45,210 nt of DNA from Campylobacterales bacterium (GTDB lineage: Bacteria > Campylobacterota > Campylobacteria > Campylobacterales > Sulfurimonadaceae), in contig JAFGUJ010000080.1 of assembly GCA_016938595.1 (NCBI GenBank), positions 1 through 45,210 on the forward strand. The letters run 5' to 3'. The position numbers and the translations under genes are program-made. Shown one piece after another: positions 16,733-23,708 of this stretch; the first letter of the stretch is position 1, and each line of letters starts with the position of its first letter. Under the pieces are notes generated by a model. The model did no database searches. It was given only the letters and a program-made list of their open reading frames with translations, and was not told the DNA's origin.

Positions 16733-16799
16733 ATGACGGTTTAAGTTTGCATATTGGTTTGTTTTACCGTCATTCATAATGGACGGCCATAACAATGGC
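16733..16799. promoter_or_regulatory. cluster of inverted repeats, possible operator
   Basis: ATGACGGT (16733-16740) is complementary to ACCGTCAT (16766-16773), with 25 nt between. A shorter repeat, GCCAT/ATGGC, lies at 16786-16799. They occupy the 209-nt gap between the divergent 65-aa gene and the binding-protein gene, 60-130 nt upstream of the latter. That position suits a regulator site, but which protein binds is unknown. Confidence 0.4.
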
Positions 16800-16836
16800 T
16801 GTGGATCCAATAATGGAATTTCATCACAAAAAAAGA

Positions 16837-16842
16837 TATAAT
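16837..16842 (+). promoter_or_regulatory. candidate -10 box for the binding-protein/GGDEF-EAL operon
   Basis: TATAAT lies 23 nt upstream of the ATG at 16866. It leaves space for a start site near 16849 and for the TTGGAG ribosome site at 16854-16859. The box lies 38 nt downstream of the inverted-repeat cluster. Confidence 0.5.
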
Positions 16843-16865
16843 TCCCGACCACCTTGGAGAATATA

Positions 16866-17786
16866 ATGTTTAATTTTAAAACTGGTTTAATATTTATCCT
16901 CTTCCTGCACTCGTTTTACGGAGCTTTGTCGGCTTTGAGCGCCCGGACCATCGCTTTTGCGCAGGACACGCTGGCCAATGACTTTCGAAAGGCACAGCTT
17001 TTCGAGGTACGCGACGCGCTGGCCAAACACAGCCAAACGAAGTTTGTCTATTCGGATGCCAAAGGACAGACTTCGTTGCTGATCCACCAGATCAACCATT
17101 TTATCGCGACGAAAGCCGACCTCATCATCGTCGGAACCAACGATGAAAAGGCCGTTGTCCCGGTGGTTTCCAAAGCCTACCAAAGCAACATCCCGGTCAT
17201 TATCCTAGACCGAGGAATCACGGGAAAAGAATATACAACGTTTATCCATTCGGACAACGTCAAAATCGGAACACTGGGGGCCCGATACATCGCCAAAAGA
17301 CTGGGCGGAAGAGGAAAAGTGCTGCTGTTTGAAGGGCTTCAAAAAGCCGATGTCACCAAACTCCGAACCAAAGGGTTTATGGATGAAATCCGAAAACACA
17401 AACAGATAACCGTCCTCAAACGGACCGGCAACTACCTGCGCAAAGATGCGATCTTCGAAATGGAGAAACTGATCGCTTCGGGGGAAAAGATCGATGCGAT
17501 ATTTGCCGAAAGCGACAGTATGCTCAGCGGTGCCCGTCTGGCCATGCAGCGCCGCGGGATCGATCCCTCCTCTTTGGTCACCGTGGGATGCGACTACACC
17601 TCTGAAGCCCGTGATGCCATCAAAGCGGGGACGCAGAGCGGATCGGTCCTTTTCCCGCTCGGAGGGAAAAAAGCGGCGGAAACTGCACTCCGGATTCTAA
17701 AGGGGGAAAAAGTTCCCAAACACATTGTGATACCGGTGCAACTGGTAACCAAAGAGAATATTGAGAAAGTAGATCCGATTTTTTGA
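16866..17786 (+). CDS. periplasmic sugar-type substrate-binding protein (RbsB-like)
   Basis: A 306-aa exported binding protein of the type I periplasmic-binding-protein fold (Peripla_BP_4, ribose/galactose group). A signal peptide (about 1-26, ending ALSALSA) is followed by the mature N-terminus RTIAFAQDTLANDFRKAQ. Family landmarks are ADLIIVGTNDEKAVVPVV, IPVIILDRGI (hinge-side ligand strand), DAIFAESDSMLSGARLAM and VTVGCDY. ATG 16866 is preferred over an open TTG at 16854 because that TTG is part of the TTGGAG ribosome site. No ABC permease or ATPase gene is near. The next gene, whose start overlaps this stop by one base, is a membrane GGDEF-EAL protein, so the binding protein probably serves as a sensor, not a transporter component. 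Confidence 0.9.
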   Translation: MFNFKTGLIFILFLHSFYGALSALSARTIAFAQDTLANDFRKAQLFEVRDALAKHSQTKFVYSDAKGQTSLLIHQINHFIATKADLIIVGTNDEKAVVPVVSKAYQSNIPVIILDRGITGKEYTTFIHSDNVKIGTLGARYIAKRLGGRGKVLLFEGLQKADVTKLRTKGFMDEIRKHKQITVLKRTGNYLRKDAIFEMEKLIASGEKIDAIFAESDSMLSGARLAMQRRGIDPSSLVTVGCDYTSEARDAIKAGTQSGSVLFPLGGKKAAETALRILKGEKVPKHIVIPVQLVTKENIEKVDPIF

Positions 17787-20287
17787 TGATACGCATGTGG
17801 TATATGAAACTGAATTTAAAAAACAAACTCTCGGTGATTCTGATCTCCTCCATGGTCATACTGGTCGTCGTCCTCGGGGCCTATTTCGACACTTTTTTAC
17901 GCGAAAGCTATTTTGAAACGGCCAAACAGAGGATCTCCTATGCTTTCAACCGCATCAATCTGAATCTTTCCGAACTCGAAAACGATTTGACAAAAGGGGT
18001 GGCTTTCATCAAAGACGACGAGGCGATGCTCGCATCCGTCGAACTGATCAATGCCTATCAAGACAAAAACAATTACGATACCGTTTTGCTCGATGAAGAG
18101 AAAAAACAGATTGCCGAACAGCTCCTGCACAGGGTCAAACTCTCCTTGAACGATACGATCGCCCTTTACGACCGAAACGAAGAGCTGATCGCCTACGTCG
18201 CCAAAACGGATCCGGGCTATTCCCTTCATTTCGTCTCCTATGAAAACGGCCGTCCCCTCTTCTACAGCCGGCTGGAGGATGAAAACGACTACTGCCGCGA
18301 TGGACTTGTCGAACTCCGGCGCATCCCCTACAAACACGTCAATTACTACACCCAAAAAGAGCTCATGCAGAGTGCAATGATCACCTATCATTCCGACAAC
18401 GACGTACTGATCGTCACATCGCACCAGAGCCTTTTTGTGGGCGACAAAACATCCCCTACGGCACATATTGAACTCTCCCGCCACCTTGGCCCGTCCTATT
18501 TCCGACACCTTTCGCAGGATTTGAATATGGAGATTGCGGGGAGCACACATCCCTCCCCCCAAAGCGCCAGCCACCTGATGCAGGGGCCAAAGAACCCTGT
18601 GATCGACATCGTCGAAAATCATCAAAACTATCTCAGCAGCGGTGCTCTCCATACCCGCAACGGAGCGTATTACATCGCTGTCTCCCTTGAGAGGTCTTCC
18701 CTCTCCTCCATGTTAAACAAAAACCGCAGTGTCTTCGTCATGCTCATTTTGGCCCTGACGGCCATCGCCGTATTTCTGCTCCGCTTTTTGTTCAACCGCA
18801 GCATTGCCCGGCCCCTGCAGGCGCTGATGGTGCAGGTCGACAAGATCAAGCGGCAGGATTATTCGGATACCGTTGTCGTCCGCACCGGAGACGAGCTCGA
18901 AACCATCTCCGAAAACATCAACCAGCTGGCACGGACGATAGATGAGAGGGAAAATGCGCTGAGCGCATCCCAAAAACAGCTGGAGCATCTTTCGAACACC
19001 GACTCCCTGACCAATCTGCCCAACCGCCGTCTTTTCAATGCCCTGCTGGAGCATGCTCTGCAGATCGCCCGCAGAAACCATCAGCAGATTGCCGTCGTGT
19101 TTCTGGATCTGGACAATTTCAAACAGATCAACGACACTATGGGGCACGATGTCGGAGATGAACTTCTCAAAGCGGTTTCCCTGAGACTCAAAAGCTCGTT
19201 GCGCGGCAGCGACACGCTGGCCCGGATCGGCGGGGACGAATTCAATATCCTGATTGAGGGGATAGAGGAGAGAACACAGATCGCCCCGATCGTCCAAAAG
19301 ATACTGGACGATTTCAAGGAGCCGTTTTTCTGCAATGGCCATTCGATACGGACCACGACCAGCATCGGCATCGCCCTCTATCCCGAAGACGGAGAAGACA
19401 TCGTCACCCTGACCAAGCATGCCGATCTGGCGATGTACAAATCAAAAAACATCGGGCGAAACGCCTACAGCTATTTTTCACAGGATCTCTTCGATGCGAT
19501 CGAGAAAAAAACCCTCATTATCCATGAACTCAAAGCGGCCATCGATGCCAAAAACGGTTTTTATCTGCTGTATCAGCCCAAAGTCTCGGTACAAGAGCCT
19601 GAAAAAATGGCGATAGAAGCGTTGATCCGCTGGAAGAGTGAGACACTGGGACCCCTGACTCCGGACCGTTTTATCCCGATTGCCGAAGAATCCGGTCTGA
19701 TCATCCCCATCGGGCAATGGGTTTTGGAACAGGCCTGCCGCGATTTTCTCACATTGTCCGAGCAGGGGTACCGGTTCGACCATATCAGCGTCAACGTCTC
19801 CAGCATCCAGCTCCAGAAAAGCGATATGATCGCGACGCTGGGCAACCTGATTGCCGCCACACAAATCAATCCGACGCAGCTCGAGCTGGAAATCACCGAA
19901 AGCTATATCGCCACCGAGCAGCAAAAAGCCCTTACCACTCTTCAAGCGCTTCGGGACATGGGGATACGGATCGCGATCGACGATTTCGGCACCGGGTACT
20001 CCTCGATGAGCTATCTGCAAAAACTCCCCGTGACCCGGCTCAAAATCGATAAATCGTTTGTCGACGATCTCCCCGGTTCCGCCGAAAGTACGGCCGTGGC
20101 CAAAGCGATCATCGCCCTGGCCAAAACATTTGGCCTCTCCATCACGGCAGAGGGAGTCGAAACGGCCGAACAGCTGGCGTTTCTGGCGCAGGAGGGGTGT
20201 GATGAGATTCAGGGGTATTATTATTCCAAACCGCTCGAGATCGGTGCATTAAAAACGTTTGTAACATCGTTCAAAAGAAAAAAATGA
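17786..20287 (+). CDS. membrane GGDEF-EAL protein with large periplasmic sensor
   Basis: A protein of about 833 aa. TM1 is near 15-35, a periplasmic sensor of about 275 residues follows, then TM2 (about 314-334) and HAMP (about 335-388). The GGDEF domain has an intact RIGGDEF (GGDEF at 482-486) and an RxxD inhibitory site (RGSD) five residues before the motif. The EAL domain has intact EAL (611-613), with VNVSS, LEITES, DDFGTGYSS and AEGVET. Both cyclic-di-GMP synthesis and hydrolysis look possible. Start candidates are TTG 17783, ATG 17786, 17795 and 17804; MKLNLKNKL at 17804 is the most family-like, while 17786 gives a TGATG overlap with the binding-protein gene. The pairing suggests that liganded binding protein docks on the sensor. 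Confidence 0.9.
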   Translation: MIRMWYMKLNLKNKLSVILISSMVILVVVLGAYFDTFLRESYFETAKQRISYAFNRINLNLSELENDLTKGVAFIKDDEAMLASVELINAYQDKNNYDTVLLDEEKKQIAEQLLHRVKLSLNDTIALYDRNEELIAYVAKTDPGYSLHFVSYENGRPLFYSRLEDENDYCRDGLVELRRIPYKHVNYYTQKELMQSAMITYHSDNDVLIVTSHQSLFVGDKTSPTAHIELSRHLGPSYFRHLSQDLNMEIAGSTHPSPQSASHLMQGPKNPVIDIVENHQNYLSSGALHTRNGAYYIAVSLERSSLSSMLNKNRSVFVMLILALTAIAVFLLRFLFNRSIARPLQALMVQVDKIKRQDYSDTVVVRTGDELETISENINQLARTIDERENALSASQKQLEHLSNTDSLTNLPNRRLFNALLEHALQIARRNHQQIAVVFLDLDNFKQINDTMGHDVGDELLKAVSLRLKSSLRGSDTLARIGGDEFNILIEGIEERTQIAPIVQKILDDFKEPFFCNGHSIRTTTSIGIALYPEDGEDIVTLTKHADLAMYKSKNIGRNAYSYFSQDLFDAIEKKTLIIHELKAAIDAKNGFYLLYQPKVSVQEPEKMAIEALIRWKSETLGPLTPDRFIPIAEESGLIIPIGQWVLEQACRDFLTLSEQGYRFDHISVNVSSIQLQKSDMIATLGNLIAATQINPTQLELEITESYIATEQQKALTTLQALRDMGIRIAIDDFGTGYSSMSYLQKLPVTRLKIDKSFVDDLPGSAESTAVAKAIIALAKTFGLSITAEGVETAEQLAFLAQEGCDEIQGYYYSKPLEIGALKTFVTSFKRKK

Positions 20288-20395
20288 TCTATGTGAAATA
20301 CGGAGAAACTGCAGCAGAGAAGAAACCGTGCCCACACAGACTTAGTGTGTGAAAAAAAAGAAGGAGTGAGCACTTTCGGAATTATACACGATAAA

Positions 20396-20414
20396 ACTTA
20401 TCTGACGAATAAGT
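20396..20414 (-). terminator. weak candidate terminator for the rhodanese gene
   Basis: On the minus strand ACTTAT and ATAAGT form a 6-bp stem around a 7-nt loop, followed by TTTT, about 20 nt after the rhodanese stop. The stem is AT-rich, so its strength is doubtful. The rest of the 147-nt gap 20288-20434 holds no gene that I can see. Confidence 0.3.
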
Positions 20415-20434
20415 ATTATCGGAAAATAGGAACT

Positions 20435-21319
20435 TTATTTTGAAAACATCTCGTAGCGGTATTGGCTCATCGGAGTATCCTCTCGGTTCCCCCACTCTTT
20501 CATCGACGCATCGTACAATCGGACGTTTTTATACCCCAGCACGCCGCTAAGGACGAAATAGTTGTACGACGTCTCCAGCCCGCCCGTGCAATAAACGAGG
20601 ATCTCTTTGTTTTTGTCGAGGCCGTACCCCTCTTTGAAAACTCTCTCGAGCATTGCTCTGGGTTTGAGGAGATACTCTTTGTCTACCGAATAGTTCCACG
20701 AATAGCTCATTGCCCCCTCGACGTGACCGTTGCGCTTGACCGTCGGGGTCGGGGTGATTCCAAGATACATGTCAGCAGGGCGGGCGTCGATCATCGGCAG
20801 TTTCCCCAGATGGTTTTTCACATAGGCCAGATCGGCGATTTTTCCGTTGTCCAGACGCGCTTTGAACGCGGTCGGCTTGATCATAGTCTCTTCGGACGTC
20901 AGCGGCAACTGCGCATTTTTCCACGCCTTCATCCCCCCATCGAGAATCCCAACGTTTTTGATCCCGTAGTAATTGAGGGCCCAGTAGATGTAGCTGGTTT
21001 TGAGCAGGTCTTTGGGCTCACTGATCGGGGCGTAGAGGACGACTTCGCTCTTCTCATCGATACCCAGACGGGAGATCTCTTTTTCGATCTCCTCGACGCT
21101 TCGAACCGAGAGGAAAGTGCCGTTGTCAAAACGCCATGCAGCGATCGTTGTGTGGGAAGCTCCGGGAATGTGTTCTAGGTCATAGCTTCCCCCTTCGGAA
21201 ACTTCGACGACCCGGACGGAGGGGTTGTTCATATTTTTACCAAGCCACTGTGGGCTCACCAGCGGTTCTACCGCAAACAGCGACACCACCCCGGCTATCA
21301 ATGCAGCGAATATTTTCAT
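20435..21319 (-). CDS. exported sulfurtransferase with two rhodanese domains
   Basis: A 294-aa protein with a signal peptide (MKIFAALIAGVVSLFA, cleaved near 17) and tandem rhodanese domains (about 20-140 and 160-288). The C-terminal domain has the catalytic cysteine in VYCTGGLETSY (Cys244). The equivalent N-terminal loop reads YAPISEP and lacks cysteine, as expected for a two-domain enzyme whose first half is structural. It would transfer sulfane sulfur in the periplasm; donor and acceptor are not evident. AAAGGAAAAAC gives a good ribosome site. It stands alone, divergent from the MacB-like permease. The active-site loop differs from the CGSG loop of mercaptopyruvate sulfurtransferase, so a thiosulfate or polysulfide substrate is more likely. 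Confidence 0.88.
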   Translation of the reverse strand: MKIFAALIAGVVSLFAVEPLVSPQWLGKNMNNPSVRVVEVSEGGSYDLEHIPGASHTTIAAWRFDNGTFLSVRSVEEIEKEISRLGIDEKSEVVLYAPISEPKDLLKTSYIYWALNYYGIKNVGILDGGMKAWKNAQLPLTSEETMIKPTAFKARLDNGKIADLAYVKNHLGKLPMIDARPADMYLGITPTPTVKRNGHVEGAMSYSWNYSVDKEYLLKPRAMLERVFKEGYGLDKNKEILVYCTGGLETSYNYFVLSGVLGYKNVRLYDASMKEWGNREDTPMSQYRYEMFSK

Positions 21320-21445
21320 GTTTTTCCTTTAGGAATTTTTCTCATGATAGGAGATTTCTACTTAATCGATAATTTTTTTCCTTTATTAACTCTCTCCTTC
21401 CTATCCTATTTAAAATTCGTTGCATCGCGATTAAAATAAATCGAT

Positions 21446-21451
21446 TATAAT
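21446..21451 (+). promoter_or_regulatory. candidate -10 box for the MacB-like permease gene
   Basis: TATAAT sits 36 nt upstream of the ATG at 21488, in the AT-rich 168-nt gap that also holds the rhodanese promoter on the other strand. A GAAAGGGACGG ribosome site follows. Confidence 0.4.
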
Positions 21452-21487
21452 GAAAAAATAAATTAAACTATAGCGAAAGGGACGGAT

Positions 21488-22699
21488 ATGGTCTGGAACG
21501 CTTTTTTGCTCGCTTTGCGTGAAATCCGCCGCAGCGTCATGCGTTCGATCCTCACGACGCTGGGGATCGTCATCGGCGTCGCTTCGGTCATCGCAATGGT
21601 GATGCTCGGGGACGCGACGACGGCCTATGTCCACAACAGCATCAGCAAACTCGGCACCAACATGCTGATTATCACCCCCGGGCAGCAGCGGCGGGGACCT
21701 CCCTCCAGCGATACGACGGTCAAACGGTTCACCCACGGCGACGTGGCGGCGATGAAACGTGATCTCAGCGAGAGCCGCGGGGTCGCACCGGTAGCCAGCA
21801 CGACTCTTCAGGCAGTCTATGGAAACCGCAATTACCCCTGCAGCATCGAGGGGAGCAATAACGATTATTTCACCGTCAGAGAGTGGGGATTCCTTTCGGG
21901 GCGGCCGTTTTCCGATACCGAGCTTCAGGGAGGGAAACCGGTCTGTATCATCGGCGAAACCGTGCGCAAAGAGCTCTTCGACGATGAGAATCCGCTGGAT
22001 GCGTTCCTCCGGCTGGAAACCTTTTCCTGTACTGTGATCGGCTTACTGGAGCCCAAAGGTTCTTCCATGTTCGGACGGGACCAGGATGACGTGATCATTG
22101 TCCCGATCCGGATGTTCCAACGGCGTATCAGCGGCAATCAGGAGATATCGCGGATCATGATCGCAGCCGATTCCCCCCAAAAGATCGAAACCCTCAAAGA
22201 GTCGGCTATTTCCCTGCTGCGGGAGCGGCGGAATATCCAGCCGGGAAACGGGGAGGACTTCAATATCCGGGACAGACGCGAGATGGTTGAAACCCTGACC
22301 TCAACAACCCAGATGCTCACGATACTGCTGGGGGCCGTCGCGGCGATCAGCCTCCTAGTAGGGGGGATCGGGATCATGAACATCATGCTCGTCTCCGTCA
22401 CCGAACGGACCCGCGAAATCGGCATCCGCCTCGCGATCGGAGCCATGGAGCGCGAGGTGCTGATGCAGTTTCTCGTCGAATCGGTTGTCCTCTCTTCGCT
22501 GGGAGGAATCATCGGCGTCGTGCTGGGAATCGGGGCGGGGATCGGGATCAGCACCTATTTTGAGCTCCCCCTTATTTTCAATGCAGCCATCACCCTGATC
22601 GCTTTTTTGTTTTCGGCGCTAGTGGGAATCCTTTTCGGTTTTTTCCCCGCCCTCAAAGCCGCCCGTCTCAACCCGATTGACGCGCTGCGTTACGAGTGA
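21488..22699 (+). CDS. MacB/FtsX-type ABC transporter permease
   Basis: A 403-aa type VII ABC permease. TM1 is near 18-40 (SILTTLGIVIGVASVIAMVML), a large periplasmic MacB_PCD domain (about 45-260) follows, then three helices in the FtsX core. The core has the conserved GGIGIMNIMLVSVTERTREIGIRLAIGA stretch and the terminal PALKAARLNPIDALRYE. Such mechanotransmission proteins export macrolides, toxins or lipoproteins, driven by a separate ATPase. Neither that ATPase nor a MacA-like adaptor is next to it here. It is convergent with mscL, with 13 nt between. Confidence 0.92.
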   Translation: MVWNAFLLALREIRRSVMRSILTTLGIVIGVASVIAMVMLGDATTAYVHNSISKLGTNMLIITPGQQRRGPPSSDTTVKRFTHGDVAAMKRDLSESRGVAPVASTTLQAVYGNRNYPCSIEGSNNDYFTVREWGFLSGRPFSDTELQGGKPVCIIGETVRKELFDDENPLDAFLRLETFSCTVIGLLEPKGSSMFGRDQDDVIIVPIRMFQRRISGNQEISRIMIAADSPQKIETLKESAISLLRERRNIQPGNGEDFNIRDRREMVETLTSTTQMLTILLGAVAAISLLVGGIGIMNIMLVSVTERTREIGIRLAIGAMEREVLMQFLVESVVLSSLGGIIGVVLGIGAGIGISTYFELPLIFNAAITLIAFLFSALVGILFGFFPALKAARLNPIDALRYE

Positions 22700-22712
22700 T
22701 ACGGCTTCGTGA

Positions 22713-23153
22713 TTACTGCGCTGTGCGGCAGTACGGACAGGTTTTGGCGGCGACGGGAATCTCCATACCGCATTCGGGGCACGTTTTGCTCGTCGGTGCG
22801 GGAGGTTCCGGAGCCGGTTCTTCGGATTTGAGCCGGTTATATCCCTTGATCATCATGAACATTACCCATCCCAGGATAATGAACGAGATCGTGTCATTGA
22901 TAAACACCCCCAACTTGATGGCCGGGGCTCCCGCCGCATCGAGCGCCGCGAGGGAGGCGTATTCTTTGCCGTCCAGGGCGATAAACAAAGAAGAGAAATC
23001 AACCCCTCCCATCAGCAGGCCGATGGGGGGCATAATGATGTTCGCGACAAGCGATTTGATCACCGTGGCAAACGCCGCTCCGAAGATAAAGCCTACCGCC
23101 ATATCGATCACATTTCCCGTAATAAGAAATTTTTTAAACTCTTGAAACATCAT
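22713..23153 (-). CDS. mscL: large-conductance mechanosensitive channel MscL with C-terminal zinc ribbon
   Basis: MscL opens under membrane tension to release solutes on osmotic downshock. The 146-aa protein has the FQEFKKFLITGNVIDMAVGFIFGAAF N-terminal amphipathic helix and TM1, a periplasmic loop (about 50-80), and TM2 (about 82-103). The usual cytoplasmic helix is replaced or extended by a Pro/Glu linker (about 110-122) and a Cys4 zinc-ribbon motif, CPECGMEIPVAAKTCPYC, with Cys125, 128, 139 and 142. Short zinc-ribbon tails occur on some other MscL proteins. The start may be 23153 or the next ATG at 23150. Confidence 0.95.
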   Translation of the reverse strand: MMFQEFKKFLITGNVIDMAVGFIFGAAFATVIKSLVANIIMPPIGLLMGGVDFSSLFIALDGKEYASLAALDAAGAPAIKLGVFINDTISFIILGWVMFMMIKGYNRLKSEEPAPEPPAPTSKTCPECGMEIPVAAKTCPYCRTAQ

Positions 23154-23201
23154 GACCCCTTTTTGTGTAATAGTTTAGATTAGGTGCATCTTTTCAGAGG
23201 A

Positions 23202-23564
23202 CTAATCTCTTCCTCTCCCTTTGTGCTTGTTTTTGTAATGCCCTTTGTGCAATCCGTTATCGTGGCGCCCGCGGTAATCGTCCTCGACGATGACCCGTGC
23301 CACAGGAGCCCCTCCGACGTTCACACGGGCCGAGGATTCTGCCGATCCACTTTTGCTCCCCGCCGCGGCTCCGAGAGCACCGCCTACGCCGCCGCCGATG
23401 ATTGCACCGTCTTTGCCTCCGACAGCCGATCCAACCGCAGTCCCAGCAGCAGCTCCGATTGCGCTTCCCAACACGGCTCCACCGTCAATTTCGCCTCCGC
23501 TCAAATTCATGGCCGCTGCCAGGATCCCTGCGACAACCAGCGTTTTTTTCGATTGAATGTTCAT
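23202..23564 (-). CDS. exported glycine-zipper protein
   Basis: A 120-aa protein with a signal-like start (about 1-20). A glycine zipper (about 27-75) follows, with repeated GxxxG and AxxxG spacing such as GSAIGAAAGTAVGSAVGG and GGGVGGALGAAAGSKSG. The tail is very basic, with many His, Lys, Arg and Gly (HKGHYKNKHKGRGRD). Glycine-zipper proteins insert in or associate with membranes, often the outer membrane. No lipobox cysteine is visible. AAGGAGTATGC gives a strong ribosome site. It may be co-transcribed with mscL, which follows after 48 nt. Function unknown. Confidence 0.82.
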   Translation of the reverse strand: MNIQSKKTLVVAGILAAAMNLSGGEIDGGAVLGSAIGAAAGTAVGSAVGGKDGAIIGGGVGGALGAAAGSKSGSAESSARVNVGGAPVARVIVEDDYRGRHDNGLHKGHYKNKHKGRGRD

Positions 23565-23708
23565 GCATACTCCTTGAATAGTGCAAATATTCTATCATGA
23601 TTATGTCAATATTGGGACAACCGATACCTTTTGACGTTTCCCATATTAAGCGAATTTTAAAGGATGTTCAGGATAAAATCACCTCTCTTATACACATAAG
23701 GATTTTTT

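Noticed and set aside
20333-20351. CACACA/TGTGTG hairpin followed by eight A residues after the GGDEF-EAL gene
   Set aside because: The A run follows the stem on the plus strand, so there is no T run in the right place for either strand; not an intrinsic terminator.
21488-22699. MacB-like permease as part of a new export system with mscL or rhodanese neighbours
   Set aside because: The neighbours are divergent or convergent and functionally unrelated; the missing ATPase is most simply encoded elsewhere.
23177-23208. AGATTAG/CTAATCT inverted repeat between mscL and the glycine-zipper gene
   Set aside because: The loop is 18 nt and no T run follows on either strand; a 7-bp AT-rich match at this distance can be chance.
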